A stretch of 55,646 nucleotides of DNA from an uncultured beta proteobacterium (GTDB lineage: Bacteria; Pseudomonadota; Gammaproteobacteria; Burkholderiales; Burkholderiaceae). Below are positions 30,301-39,325 of this stretch, piece after piece. A model generated the notes under the pieces. The model had not been told where the DNA came from. It searched no databases and saw only the letters and a list, made by a program, of their open reading frames with translations. The stretch covers positions 1-55,646 of the forward strand of contig CAIPQU010000007.1 of the NCBI GenBank assembly GCA_903867305.1, written 5' to 3'. Made by a program: the position numbers and the translations under genes. Each line of letters opens with the position of its first letter. Position 1 is the first letter of the stretch.

Positions 30301-30330
30301 ATATTACATTTCTATAGTTTATTTCTACAA
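30301..30330 (-). promoter_or_regulatory. Candidate promoter of ilvBHC
   Basis: Minus strand TTGTAG (30325-30330), 18 bp, TAATAT (30301-30306); an overlapping TATAAT (30298-30303) is an alternative -10. It lies about 145 bp upstream of ilvB. The long untranslated leader that would result contains no leucine/valine/isoleucine-rich leader peptide and no terminator hairpin. Confidence 0.4.
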
Positions 30331-30361
30331 AATTTATGAATTGAAGTCTAAAATTCTAACC

Positions 30362-30928
30362 ATGGCATCTCAAAAAGAACTATCCGACTTTCTAAAATCG
30401 AGCGAAAAGCGCGCTTTTAAGCAAGTTCTCTACGCTGTTAGGGATGAAGATGCCGCTCTTGATATCGTTCAAGACTCCATGATTAAGCTCTCACAAAGTT
30501 ATGGTGATAAAAATATTGAAGAATTACCATTACTTTTCACAAGAATTGTGCAAAACTGCACTAAAGATTGGTTTAGAAGGCAGAAAGTTAGAAATACTTG
30601 GGTCACTCTGTTTTCCAAGTTTGGTAAAAACGACGATAATGAAGATATTGATCCTCAAGACTTTTTTGAGAATCCAGATAGCGCTAGTTTTGGAAAAGAG
30701 TCTTCATTACAGTTAGAAAGAATGGAATTATCGACAATTTTAGAAAAAGAGATAGAAAAGTTACCTAAACGTCAACGAGAAGCCTTCCTCATGCGTTATT
30801 GGGAAGAGTTGGATATTTCTGAAACTGCTTCGATTATGGGATGTAGTGAGGGAAGCGTTAAAACACACTGCTCAAGAGCTAGCCAAACTCTTGCTGCAGC
30901 TTTGAAAAAACTGGGAATTAGCTTTTAA
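30362..30928 (+). CDS. RNA polymerase sigma-70 family factor (ECF-like)
   Basis: 188 residues from ATG at 30362; an in-frame TTG at 30341 is a weaker alternative, and neither has a clear ribosome site. Region 2 (about residues 15-85, RDEDAALDIVQDSMIKLSQSYG, then IVQNCTKDWFRRQK) and region 4 (about 115-185, LPKRQREAFLMRYWEELDISETASIMGCSEGSVKTHCSRA region) are separated by an acidic linker, the ECF layout. The HTH helix SEGSVKTHCSRA is intact. It is followed by three co-directional genes within 13 bp gaps, probably its own regulon or partners. Confidence 0.88.
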   Translation: MASQKELSDFLKSSEKRAFKQVLYAVRDEDAALDIVQDSMIKLSQSYGDKNIEELPLLFTRIVQNCTKDWFRRQKVRNTWVTLFSKFGKNDDNEDIDPQDFFENPDSASFGKESSLQLERMELSTILEKEIEKLPKRQREAFLMRYWEELDISETASIMGCSEGSVKTHCSRASQTLAAALKKLGISF

Positions 30929-30940
30929 AATTAAATACTT

Positions 30941-31492
30941 ATGAATATAGCGTCAACAAATAACTCCCTTTTAGATACCTCTCTAGTCGATCACGTAGGG
31001 AGCGATGACCTTTTTGTCGATCAAATCGGCAAAACTGTTGCTCGCTCGCTTGATAAAGAACTATCCCATATCTCTCCCAAAGTTTTACAACGCCTTGAAA
31101 AGTCTAGGGATTTAGCACTTACTCAACAAAAAATGGGGAATTCTGTTTCTCGCCCCAATAAAACTCCTAAAATTGGGTTTTTTCATAAACTCGGACCGAT
31201 TGGCCCAATTGTCGTTGTCTTAATGCTGATCTTTTTAATCGCTCAATGGCAACAAAATGCTCGAATCAAAGATATCGTTGATGTGGATACTGCCATTCTG
31301 ACAGACTCCGTACCACCAGATGCTTATGCGGATGATGGATTTAGACTGTTCTTAAAGAAAATGGTCGCTGCGGCGAAAGACGAAGAAAGTGCTTCTGGAT
31401 CAGCCACGGCAGCTAATTTAGGTAATCATCAAGAATCAAATTCTTCAAAGGGCTCTGAAACGCCAACTGCAGACCCAAGCAATAACCAGTAA
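30941..31492 (+). CDS. DUF3619 family membrane protein, possible anti-sigma partner
   Basis: 183 residues. The N-terminal ~85 residues are polar and helical (FVDQIGKTVARSLDKELSHI, then LQRLEKSRDLAL), one membrane helix spans about 88-106 (GPIGPIVVVLMLIFLIAQW), and a C-terminal low-complexity Ser/Ala/Asn tail follows. This is DUF3619, found after a sigma factor gene in many Burkholderiales. Topology with a cytoplasmic N-terminal domain and single helix is like anti-sigma factors, but no known anti-sigma motif is visible, so that role is inference. It is 12 bp after the sigma gene. Confidence 0.78.
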   Translation: MNIASTNNSLLDTSLVDHVGSDDLFVDQIGKTVARSLDKELSHISPKVLQRLEKSRDLALTQQKMGNSVSRPNKTPKIGFFHKLGPIGPIVVVLMLIFLIAQWQQNARIKDIVDVDTAILTDSVPPDAYADDGFRLFLKKMVAAAKDEESASGSATAANLGNHQESNSSKGSETPTADPSNNQ

Positions 31493-31496
31493 GCTC

Positions 31497-31991
31497 TTGA
31501 AAAAGGCTCAACACTCTATGCGAAGAAATCTCGTCATCACGACGTTTCTGATCTTTGGATTTTTCACTTTTCAAGCTGATCTTTCGGTAGCTCAAACTGT
31601 TTTATCCAATGGTGCAAGCTGGGCAAGCCTAAATAAATCACAAAAAGAAACTTTAGCAACACTTGAAGTTGATTGGAATACGCTCTCCTCAGAACAACGA
31701 AGCAAGTGGATTCAAGTATCAAATAAATTTGAATCGCTACCGGAAGCAGACCGCGAAAGATTGAAGTCACGAATGGCTGATTGGGCTAAGCTATCCTCGC
31801 AAGATCGACGTATTGCACGGGCAAACTATATTAAAAGCTTAGATATTCCTAACGATAAAAAATCAGAAGCATGGGAAGCCTATCAGCAACTTTCTCCTGA
31901 AGAAAAAAAACAGCTCGCCGATGAGGCTGCCGATAAAAAGAAAGCAAAAAAGCAATCTTTAGTATACTCACCATCTCTCAAAACTAATTAA
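31497..31991 (+). CDS. DUF3106 domain exported protein
   Basis: 164 residues from TTG at 31497; an ATG at 31518 gives 157 and may be the real start (MRRNLVITTFLIFGFFTF). An N-terminal signal sequence is followed by a repetitive helical region: WASLNKSQKETLATLEVDWN, SSEQRSKWIQVSNKF and SSQDRRIARANYIK-type units with spaced Trp and Leu, as in DUF3106. The C-terminal tail is lysine-rich. It probably acts in the periplasm, and its function is unknown. It is 4 bp after the DUF3619 gene, a conserved pairing. Confidence 0.8.
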   Translation: MKKAQHSMRRNLVITTFLIFGFFTFQADLSVAQTVLSNGASWASLNKSQKETLATLEVDWNTLSSEQRSKWIQVSNKFESLPEADRERLKSRMADWAKLSSQDRRIARANYIKSLDIPNDKKSEAWEAYQQLSPEEKKQLADEAADKKKAKKQSLVYSPSLKTN

Positions 31992-31999
31992 TTACTGTT

Positions 32000-32527
32000 T
32001 TGCAAAACTCATTTCAAGCCCCAAGCATTCGACGTCGAATCTCTGTCACTCTTTATGAGATGCTCATTCTTCTTGGTGTTTGGGCTCTTGGTTATTTAGT
32101 TCCTTCTTTGCTGCTAGGAATTCTCATGAATATACAAGTTCCCCAATGGTTAGCCTTTGGGCATGTTTATGTTCTCTTTGGACTTTACTTCACTTGGTAT
32201 TGGACGCGGACAGGACAAACCTTGGCGATGCAAACCTGGAAAGTGAAAATGGTGGGGGAGAATAATGAATTACTTAATCGAGGCCAAGCACTGATTCGCT
32301 ATGCGATTTCATCGTTATGGTTAATTCCTACAGTTCTTATTTATATACTTTTTAAGTATGTTTTCTTATCTCCACTAGGGCACTGGCCAACAATCGAGTT
32401 ACTTTTCTGCATGATCCTCCTGTTTTGGCCTCTGACGTGTTTATTTGATCGCCAAAATCCTCAAGGAGCACAATCCATTGCAGATCGATTAGCAAAAACA
32501 AAACTGATCTTAGTGCCACAAAAATAA
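32000..32527 (+). CDS. RDD family membrane protein
   Basis: 175 residues with a likely TTG start at 32000; no ATG is available before the first membrane segment. The RDD domain covers almost the whole protein, with about four hydrophobic segments, the RRRISVTLYEMLILLGVW start (Arg, then a Glu replacing the usual Asp) and GQTLAMQTWKVKMV, the conserved loop between helices. RDD proteins are small membrane proteins with scattered roles, including sodium/proton exchange in some. It is the last gene of the sigma operon and ends 3 bp before the convergent permease gene. Confidence 0.85.
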   Translation: MQNSFQAPSIRRRISVTLYEMLILLGVWALGYLVPSLLLGILMNIQVPQWLAFGHVYVLFGLYFTWYWTRTGQTLAMQTWKVKMVGENNELLNRGQALIRYAISSLWLIPTVLIYILFKYVFLSPLGHWPTIELLFCMILLFWPLTCLFDRQNPQGAQSIADRLAKTKLILVPQK

Positions 32528-32530
32528 GAT

Positions 32531-35029
32531 TTACTGAGCTTGTAATATCATCAATGGCGAGGCTTCAAAGGTCTTTTTACGTAACCATAAACTGGCCAAG
32601 CTGTTTAATACAATTCCCATTACCAAACCTAATCCAATGATCCACCAGGTAAAGCCCATTTCAATTTCAATGAGGTAATTCGCTAGATACCAGCCTACAA
32701 GACTTGCAAAAGTACCGCTCAAGAATCCAGCAATGCCGCCCGAAAGAATTAATTCAAATAACCATATCCGCATCAAGAAAGTTTGATCTGCACCTAAAGT
32801 CTTTAATACTGCTACCTCTTTCATTCTTTGTTCTTGTGCAGAAACTAAAGAAATCATTAATACAACGAGACCGGCAAGTAATGTGAAAATAAAAAGTACC
32901 TGTATTGCAAAGATTAATTGCCCAAGAATATCTTGCGCTTGTGTTAATGAATCTTGAATATCAATGGCAGTGATGTTCGGAAATCTTTCGACTAGATCCA
33001 TGTCTATGCGCTGAGAAGCATCTTGACGAAATGCCATAATCCAACTTTGAGGTGCCTCTTTTAATAGTTCCATCGGCATAATGGCAAAGAAATTGACCCG
33101 CATTGAATTCCAATCTAATTTCCTCACCGATGTAATCTGAACTGTATAAGATTGGCCCGCGATATCAAAAGTCAAATCATCCCCTAACTTTGTGTGAAGC
33201 GATTTCATCATGCCAGCTTCCATGGAGATTTGATTCGGGTTGCCCGAAGGGAACCAGCTACCAGAAATGATACGGTTTTTAAATGGTACTGTGGAGGAAT
33301 AAGATAGGTTAAATTCACGCTCAACTAATCGCTTGGTATTTTCATCTGCAAAATCATTACTTTGAATTTCACGATGATTAATTGCCGTCAAACGCCCACG
33401 GATCATCGGATACGCATCAAAATCGGGATAACGCAGTTGTTGTGCAAGCTGTTCCTCAACAGATTCTTTTTGATCAGTTAAAACATTCAAAATAAAACGA
33501 TTGTTTGCGTTGGCCGGAACACTCGCTTGCCAAGCCTCCAATACATTCACGCGAATGACGATGAGTAACAAAATAGCCAACATCGCAATACCTAAGGAGG
33601 TAATTTGAAAACTTATCGAGGAAGGATCACCCACGATCCGTTGAGCACTAAACCGAATACCAGGAAAAATGTGGCGTGGCCTTGATATTTGTTTCCCAAT
33701 ATATTTTGCGAGCAAATACGCGCAAGCAATAAAGCTTAAACAAGCGCCAACAAAAGAACCTAATACAATAAGACTCAAGCGAAGATTATGCGCAATCCAT
33801 AAAAGCAAAATAAAGTAACTGGTAATTCCAAATAAAGAAGCAAGCCAATCATTAAAGCTCATTGCAAGGCTCTCTTTACGGAGAACTACCATCGGTGAGA
33901 TTTTTAATAATGCTAGTAAAGCTGGCATTGAAAATCCGAAAAGAAGAATGAATGCAACTAACACCCCCCACATGACTGGCCACCAACTTGGACTTGGGAG
34001 TTGTTTATCTAGCAAACCTTGCATAATGCGAATCAATATTTCCTGAAGTCCATAACCCAATAGGATGCCAATCACGCTCGCAGCAATCATCACCAGCAAA
34101 AAATATCGTATGTGATGATATAGAATTTGGGTAGAACTTGCGCCAAAGCACCTCCAAACAGCCGTAGAAATGACCTGTTTCCTAACATAACGGCGACTTG
34201 CCAAGCCAATCCCAACAGCAGCAATCATGCCCGTAAGAATCGCCACTAGCGATAAAAACCGGCCTGCTTGATCAATCGTTTTCCGAAGTAAAGGTTGACC
34301 GTTTTCAATATCTTCTAAACGAACCCCACGAAGTTTTTTTGACTCTATCAACTCTTTCGACCAACTGAAAAAGCGATCGACATTTTTCATGCCCCGCGAT
34401 AGATCTTGCTGATCTGGTCCTGCAACCAAAAGCCTATAAGTAACACGACTACCAATACCGATGAGGCCAGTCGCCACAAGGTCTTCTTCACGCATCATGA
34501 CTCTAGGAGCAAAACTCATAAAAGAAGCCCCTCGATCTGGCTCTTTGATGATGAAATTAGAGACAATAAATGACTTTTCTCCTAGAGAAACGCTAGCTCC
34601 TAATGGGATATGAAGATTCTTCGCTAATTGCGGATCGATCCAAACCTCCCCAAGAGAGAGTGCGCCAACCTCCTGAGCTAAAGTGACTTTTCCTCGTAAA
34701 GGATAATTAGGGGATACCGCTTTCAGAGATACGAGCTTACTGTCTTTGAGTGAGCGCATCATCGTTGAAAAAATGACGGTTTGTGAGGTGACTAAATCTA
34801 GTTCTTTTGCTGTTTTTTCAAACTGCGGATCAAGCTCTTGATCGCCACGAACAATCAAATCTGCGCCAATCAATTCATGAGCGTTCTGGGTAAAAGATTG
34901 ATTTAAACGATCCGCTAAAAAAGTTACGCTAGTGATTGCCGTGACGGACACCACCAACGCAACAAATAACCAAATTAATTCATTGCTAGATAAAAACTTT
35001 TTATTAAAGTCCCGCAAAACTTCCACCAT
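32531..35029 (-). CDS. FtsX-like ABC transporter permease (YbbP type)
   Basis: 832 residues from ATG at 35029. It carries two FtsX domains (about 260-385 and 715-825) with ten predicted helices: one N-terminal, and two groups separated by large periplasmic MacB_PCD-like regions (about 45-225 and 480-690). This is the YbbP layout, associated with lipoprotein or lipid export and lysophospholipase-linked efflux. No cognate LolD/YbbA-type ATPase gene is adjacent; the neighbouring ABC-F protein is a soluble translation factor type and not a partner. It overlaps the SDR gene by 26 bp. Confidence 0.87.
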   Translation of the reverse strand: MVEVLRDFNKKFLSSNELIWLFVALVVSVTAITSVTFLADRLNQSFTQNAHELIGADLIVRGDQELDPQFEKTAKELDLVTSQTVIFSTMMRSLKDSKLVSLKAVSPNYPLRGKVTLAQEVGALSLGEVWIDPQLAKNLHIPLGASVSLGEKSFIVSNFIIKEPDRGASFMSFAPRVMMREEDLVATGLIGIGSRVTYRLLVAGPDQQDLSRGMKNVDRFFSWSKELIESKKLRGVRLEDIENGQPLLRKTIDQAGRFLSLVAILTGMIAAVGIGLASRRYVRKQVISTAVWRCFGASSTQILYHHIRYFLLVMIAASVIGILLGYGLQEILIRIMQGLLDKQLPSPSWWPVMWGVLVAFILLFGFSMPALLALLKISPMVVLRKESLAMSFNDWLASLFGITSYFILLLWIAHNLRLSLIVLGSFVGACLSFIACAYLLAKYIGKQISRPRHIFPGIRFSAQRIVGDPSSISFQITSLGIAMLAILLLIVIRVNVLEAWQASVPANANNRFILNVLTDQKESVEEQLAQQLRYPDFDAYPMIRGRLTAINHREIQSNDFADENTKRLVEREFNLSYSSTVPFKNRIISGSWFPSGNPNQISMEAGMMKSLHTKLGDDLTFDIAGQSYTVQITSVRKLDWNSMRVNFFAIMPMELLKEAPQSWIMAFRQDASQRIDMDLVERFPNITAIDIQDSLTQAQDILGQLIFAIQVLFIFTLLAGLVVLMISLVSAQEQRMKEVAVLKTLGADQTFLMRIWLFELILSGGIAGFLSGTFASLVGWYLANYLIEIEMGFTWWIIGLGLVMGIVLNSLASLWLRKKTFEASPLMILQAQ

Positions 35030-35789
35030 CGACACGTAAAGATGTACCAGTGATATATGAAGCTTGTTGACTTGCTAAAAAGGTTGCCGCATCAGCATAT
35101 TCCGCTGGAGTCCCATACCGCTTCATCGGAATCGTACTGACACTCTTTTGTGTAATTTCTTCTAGGGGCTTTTCTTCTTTTATCGCACGTTGACCATCCA
35201 AGTGCATGATACGGTCAGTCAAGATTCGTCCAGGAAGAATGACGTTAACGGTAATTCCTTCGGCCGCAACTTCATTCGAAAGTGTCTTTGACCAACCATT
35301 TAAGGCTAAGCGCAGGGTATTGGAGATGGCCAAATTAGCAATCGGAGATATCGTACCCGAACTTGTTGTTGTAATGATACGCCCCCACTTGAGTGCCCTC
35401 ATACCAGGTAAAACACGATCGGTAACTTTCATAATCATGAGGATCATGTGATTGAAATTCGTTTGCCATAATTCAATCGGTTGATTAAATGCTTGGCTCA
35501 TCGGTGGCCCACCGGAATTGTTAATCAAAATATCGATCGGGCCAACGTCTTTCTCAATTTGGCTAATTTTGGCATCAATTTGATCTAATTGGTGCAAGTC
35601 CCAAGGTAATACATAGGCATAACCACCATTGGCAATAATCTCTTTTGCCGTAGCTTGCATAGGCTCTTCGCTTCTTCCAGTCAATACGACTTTAACTCCT
35701 TCTTTTGCTAAAGAAATCGCGATTGCTCGTCCAAGGCCTTTACTAGAGGCTAAAACTAACGCAACTTTATTCTGAATCCCTAAATCCAT
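35004..35789 (-). CDS. SDR family NAD(P)-dependent oxidoreductase
   Basis: 261 residues. It has a Rossmann fold with cofactor loop ASSKGLGRAIA (residues 14-24, an S-S-K-G variant of TGxxxGxG) and INNSGGPP for the NNAG motif. A catalytic Ser is in TTTSSGTISP. At the usual Tyr position the sequence reads ANLAISNTLRLALNGWSKTL: the YxxxK is replaced, which some FabG-like 3-oxoacyl reductase homologues of this subgroup also show. The C-terminal TGTSLRVDGGSFAGL is typical. Substrate unknown. It lies 18 bp behind the ABC-F gene and overlaps the permease gene. Confidence 0.85.
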   Translation of the reverse strand: MDLGIQNKVALVLASSKGLGRAIAISLAKEGVKVVLTGRSEEPMQATAKEIIANGGYAYVLPWDLHQLDQIDAKISQIEKDVGPIDILINNSGGPPMSQAFNQPIELWQTNFNHMILMIMKVTDRVLPGMRALKWGRIITTTSSGTISPIANLAISNTLRLALNGWSKTLSNEVAAEGITVNVILPGRILTDRIMHLDGQRAIKEEKPLEEITQKSVSTIPMKRYGTPAEYADAATFLASQQASYITGTSLRVDGGSFAGL

Positions 35790-35807
35790 TTAGTTCTCCT
35801 TCGATGT

Positions 35808-37706
35808 TCATCCGTGTACCATTAATTCTTCCCATTTTGACATGAGTGCCACAAGCTTAACATCAATCTCTTTCGATTTACTCTGCAGATCTTTAGCTAA
35901 TTCCGGTTTTTCTGCATATAAACCAGCATCACTTAGTTGTCTTGAAATCTCTAGTTGCTCTTGCTCTAAAGATTCAATTTGCACAGTAATCTTATCTAAT
36001 TCAACTTGCTGATATTTATTGCCTGTATTTTTTTTACCAGGCTTAGACTCTTCTTTTAATTTGGGTAATTTAGTTGATTGCACCTCAGTAACAATATTCG
36101 TTTTTTGTAAATCCAAACGACGCTGATTTTGAATCTTCCAATCTTGATAACCACCCTCATACTCACGCCACTGACCATCACCCTCATAAGCAATCATACT
36201 GGTGACAACGTTATCGAGGAACTGACGATCATGACTAACTAAAAAGACAGTCCCTTTATAGTCTTGTAAAAACTCTTCTAATAGGTCTAAGGTGTCGATG
36301 TCTAAATCATTCGTTGGCTCATCCAAGACAAGGACATTCGCTGGTTTAGCAAACAAGCGCGCTAGTAAAAGGCGATTGCGCTCACCGCCTGATAAGGTCT
36401 TAATCGGTGACCGGGCGCGCTCTGGGGAAAATAAAAAATCATTTAGATAGCTCTTGACATGCTTACGCTGACCACCAATCTCAACCCACTCACTTCCTGG
36501 ACTAATAAAATCTTCTAAAGTAGACTCTAAATCTAAAGCTTCTCGGAGCTGATCAAAATATGCGATTTCAATCATGCTACCCTGTTTGACTTCGCCCTCA
36601 TTAGGAACTAACTGGCCTAAGATGATTTTTAATAAGGTAGACTTGCCGGCGCCATTGGGGCCCAATAAACCAACCTTATCACCTCTTAAAATTGTGGCAG
36701 TAAAGTCTTTGATAATGACCTTCTCACCAAAGGCATGAGAAATACGATCTAATGAAGCTACGATTTTTCCAGTTCGCTCGCAAGACTTAATTTCTAATTT
36801 GACCTGACCGACTAATTCTCTGCGTTGCGAACGTTGTTCACGTAAATGCTCCAAGCGAGCTATTCTGCTGACACTACGCGTTCTTCTAGCCTCAACCCCT
36901 TGACGAATCCATACCTCTTCTTGAGCAAGCAATTTATCTGCCCTAGCATTGGCTAATGACTCATCCATGAGTTGACGTTCTTTGAGATTTAAGTAGGATT
37001 GGAAATTACCCGGATAACTTCGAATCACGCCCCGATCTAATTCAATAATTCGTGTCGCTACCCGATCCAAAAACGCTCGGTCGTGCGTAATAAAGACTAA
37101 TGATCGATTCATTTCAATCAGCAACTGCTCCAACCACTCAATCGAATCCATATCGAGATGGTTGGTTGGCTCATCCAGCAATAAGACATCAGGTTTAGTG
37201 ACTAAGGCTTGTGCTAAGGCAACTCTCTTTTTGTTACCGCCCGATAACTCAGACATCAAACGGGAACCATCTAAATGTAATTGGTGGAGCACCTCTTCAA
37301 TTTTTTGCTCCCAAGCCCAACCTTCATTCGCATCGATCTTGCCATATAAAACATCAAGTTGGTGCCCAAGCTCATCATTCCATTCTTGCATGCTCAAGGT
37401 TTCATACTCTGTGCGCCAATGGCGTATTTCTTCTAAACCCTTTGCAACTGTATCAAATACGGAATCCGTTGATAAAAAGATTGGCTCTTGAGCAACATAA
37501 GCAATCCGAATGCCCTGTTGCTTCTGAATGAGGCCAGAATCAGGCTTTTCTAACTCGGCAATTATTTTTAAAAAGGATGATTTACCAGCCCCATTTCTAC
37601 CAATTAAACCAACTCTTTCCCCCTCTTCTAGCGAAAATGAGGTGTTTGCCAGCAGATCAACGTGCCCATAGGCAAGCTGAGCATCACTAAGTACAAATAA
37701 AGCCAT
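35808..37706 (-). CDS. ABC-F family ATPase (Uup-like)
   Basis: 632 residues, two ABC domains and no membrane segment. Walker A GLIGRNGAGKSS (about 34-45) and GLLGPNGAGKST (about 348-359); signatures ELSGGNKKRVALAQAL and TLSGGERNRLLLARLF; Walker B LLLDEPTNHLD and LVLDEPTNDLD. A C-terminal charged coiled coil (about 560-625) is characteristic of Uup, which acts on ribosomes and branched DNA intermediates. Likely cytosolic, with a role in ribosome-associated translation quality. It is the first gene of this minus-strand trio, divergent from the pseudouridine synthase. Confidence 0.93.
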   Translation of the reverse strand: MALFVLSDAQLAYGHVDLLANTSFSLEEGERVGLIGRNGAGKSSFLKIIAELEKPDSGLIQKQQGIRIAYVAQEPIFLSTDSVFDTVAKGLEEIRHWRTEYETLSMQEWNDELGHQLDVLYGKIDANEGWAWEQKIEEVLHQLHLDGSRLMSELSGGNKKRVALAQALVTKPDVLLLDEPTNHLDMDSIEWLEQLLIEMNRSLVFITHDRAFLDRVATRIIELDRGVIRSYPGNFQSYLNLKERQLMDESLANARADKLLAQEEVWIRQGVEARRTRSVSRIARLEHLREQRSQRRELVGQVKLEIKSCERTGKIVASLDRISHAFGEKVIIKDFTATILRGDKVGLLGPNGAGKSTLLKIILGQLVPNEGEVKQGSMIEIAYFDQLREALDLESTLEDFISPGSEWVEIGGQRKHVKSYLNDFLFSPERARSPIKTLSGGERNRLLLARLFAKPANVLVLDEPTNDLDIDTLDLLEEFLQDYKGTVFLVSHDRQFLDNVVTSMIAYEGDGQWREYEGGYQDWKIQNQRRLDLQKTNIVTEVQSTKLPKLKEESKPGKKNTGNKYQQVELDKITVQIESLEQEQLEISRQLSDAGLYAEKPELAKDLQSKSKEIDVKLVALMSKWEELMVHG

Positions 37707-37789
37707 GAAGTATTTACCATTAAATGTGGTGAAGAAAAATCACAAGGGATTTCATCCGAAGTATATATTTTAAGCCGAAGATGTGACTC

Positions 37790-38542
37790 TTGCTTGATAA
37801 TAGAACTGTGGAAAAAGTACGTATATCTAAATTGCTCTCAGAACAGGGGCTTTGCTCGCGCAGAGAAGCCGATCAATATATTGAACAAGGGCTTGTAACA
37901 GTTGATGGGGTTGTGGTCAATGAACTTGGCTCAAGAGCGTTTCCTCATCAAAAAATCGAATTAAAAAAAGAGGCTAAGTTAGCTCAAAATGCTCGTGTCA
38001 CCGTTCTTTTACATAAGCCGGTTGGATTTATCTCGCATTTAGACGAGGCCAAGGAATATCAACCAGCAGCCTCATTGATAACCCCAGATCGCTTTTTTAG
38101 AACTCACCTTGACGCTGATCGCAATGCGCGTATCAATACCCAAGGTCTTGCCCCAGCAGGTCGACTTGATATTGACTCAACCGGACTTCTGATTCTGACG
38201 CAAGATGGTCGTATCGCCAAACAAATTATTGGTGAGCATAGCTCAATCGAAAAAGAATACTTAGTCCGAGTCGAGGGCAAGTTAGCCCCTTCTGGGCTTG
38301 CACTCCTGTGTCATGGTCTTTCATTGGATGGCGTGGCATTACAACCAGCAAAAGTCAGTTGGCAAAATGAAGATCAATTACGCTTTGTGCTCAGGGAAGG
38401 TCGAAATAGACAAATCCGGCGGATGTGCGAACTTGTTGGACTTCAAGTCATTGGCCTAAAAAGAATTCGGATTGGCCAAATCCCTCTTGGCAACCTACCT
38501 GTTGGCCAATGGCGATTCTTAAGAAATAACGAAAAATTTTAA
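37790..38542 (+). CDS. 23S rRNA pseudouridine synthase, RluF/RsuA family
   Basis: 250 residues from TTG at 37790; a GTG at 37808 (244 residues) is equally possible, and no ATG precedes the domain. An N-terminal S4 RNA-binding domain ([20 protein letters not shown], residues 11-30) is followed by a PseudoU_synth_2 domain with [11 protein letters not shown] and [17 protein letters not shown], which holds the catalytic Asp, and KEYLVRVEG. The architecture is that of RluB, RluE, RluF and RsuA, and the motif context is nearest to RluF. It modifies one uridine in rRNA; the exact site cannot be told. Confidence 0.88.
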   Translation: MLDNRTVEKVRISKLLSEQGLCSRREADQYIEQGLVTVDGVVVNELGSRAFPHQKIELKKEAKLAQNARVTVLLHKPVGFISHLDEAKEYQPAASLITPDRFFRTHLDADRNARINTQGLAPAGRLDIDSTGLLILTQDGRIAKQIIGEHSSIEKEYLVRVEGKLAPSGLALLCHGLSLDGVALQPAKVSWQNEDQLRFVLREGRNRQIRRMCELVGLQVIGLKRIRIGQIPLGNLPVGQWRFLRNNEKF

Positions 38543-38554
38543 ATAGCGAGTTCA

Positions 38555-39325
38555 ATGATGTTTCTGAATATTTCTACTTATCGATTTTGTGAATTAAACC
38601 AATTAGATCATCTTCAAAAAGAACTACGACAAGCATGTCTTGATCGTGAATTAAAAGGTACGATCATTTTGGCAACCGAAGGTATTAATATGTTTTTAGC
38701 TGGTAAAGAGTCCTCGATTAGGGATTTTTTTCAGTGGCTCACCCAATTCCCCAATTTGGCAGACATTGTGACAAAAGATAGTTGGTCAGATTATCAACCT
38801 TTCAAAAAGATGCTGGTGAAGGTCAAGGATGAAATTATTCGCATGAACCATCCCACCATTCAAGCCTTTAAAAAAAGGGCTCCTAGTGTTTCAGCTCATC
38901 AGCTGAAGGAATGGTTAAAGCAGGGACATGATGATCAAGGTAAACCAATTGTTTTACTCGATACAAGAAATACTTTTGAAGTAGAGTACGGAACTTTTCA
39001 AGATGCAATCCATTTCCATCTAGATAAATTTAGCGAATTTCCGCAAGCATTATCGAAACATCTCGAAGAACTAAAAGATAAAACTGTCGTTAGTTTTTGT
39101 ACCGGTGGGATCCGCTGTGAAAAAGCCAACTTACTCATGCAAGAAATAGGTTTATCTAATACTTTGCAACTCGACGGCGGAATCCTCAAATATTTTGAAG
39201 AAGTGGGGCAAGAATTTTATGAAGGGGGATGCTTTGTTTTTGATGACCGCATCGCCCTTGACCCAGAATTGTCGGAGCATCCCCTAGAGAACGCCCCAAG
39301 AAGACATCATTCCGTTAATAACTGA
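38555..39325 (+). CDS. trhO: tRNA uridine(34) hydroxylase / rhodanese-domain protein (TrhO, YceA family)
   Basis: 256 residues. The N-terminal UPF0176 domain (about 1-95) has IILATEGINMFLAG and FKKMLVKVKDEIIRM. The C-terminal rhodanese domain has LLDTRNTFEVEYGTF and the active-site loop CTGGIRCEKA (Cys near residue 182). TrhO installs the 5-hydroxyuridine at the tRNA wobble position in an oxygen-dependent way. It starts 12 bp after the pseudouridine synthase, so two RNA modification enzymes form a unit. Its last 19 bp overlap the convergent small gene. Confidence 0.92.
   Translation: MMFLNISTYRFCELNQLDHLQKELRQACLDRELKGTIILATEGINMFLAGKESSIRDFFQWLTQFPNLADIVTKDSWSDYQPFKKMLVKVKDEIIRMNHPTIQAFKKRAPSVSAHQLKEWLKQGHDDQGKPIVLLDTRNTFEVEYGTFQDAIHFHLDKFSEFPQALSKHLEELKDKTVVSFCTGGIRCEKANLLMQEIGLSNTLQLDGGILKYFEEVGQEFYEGGCFVFDDRIALDPELSEHPLENAPRRHHSVNN

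Noticed and set aside
30157..30361. Possible attenuator before ilvB
   Set aside because: The only short frames stop after one or two codons, and there is no terminator-type hairpin or branched-chain codon run.
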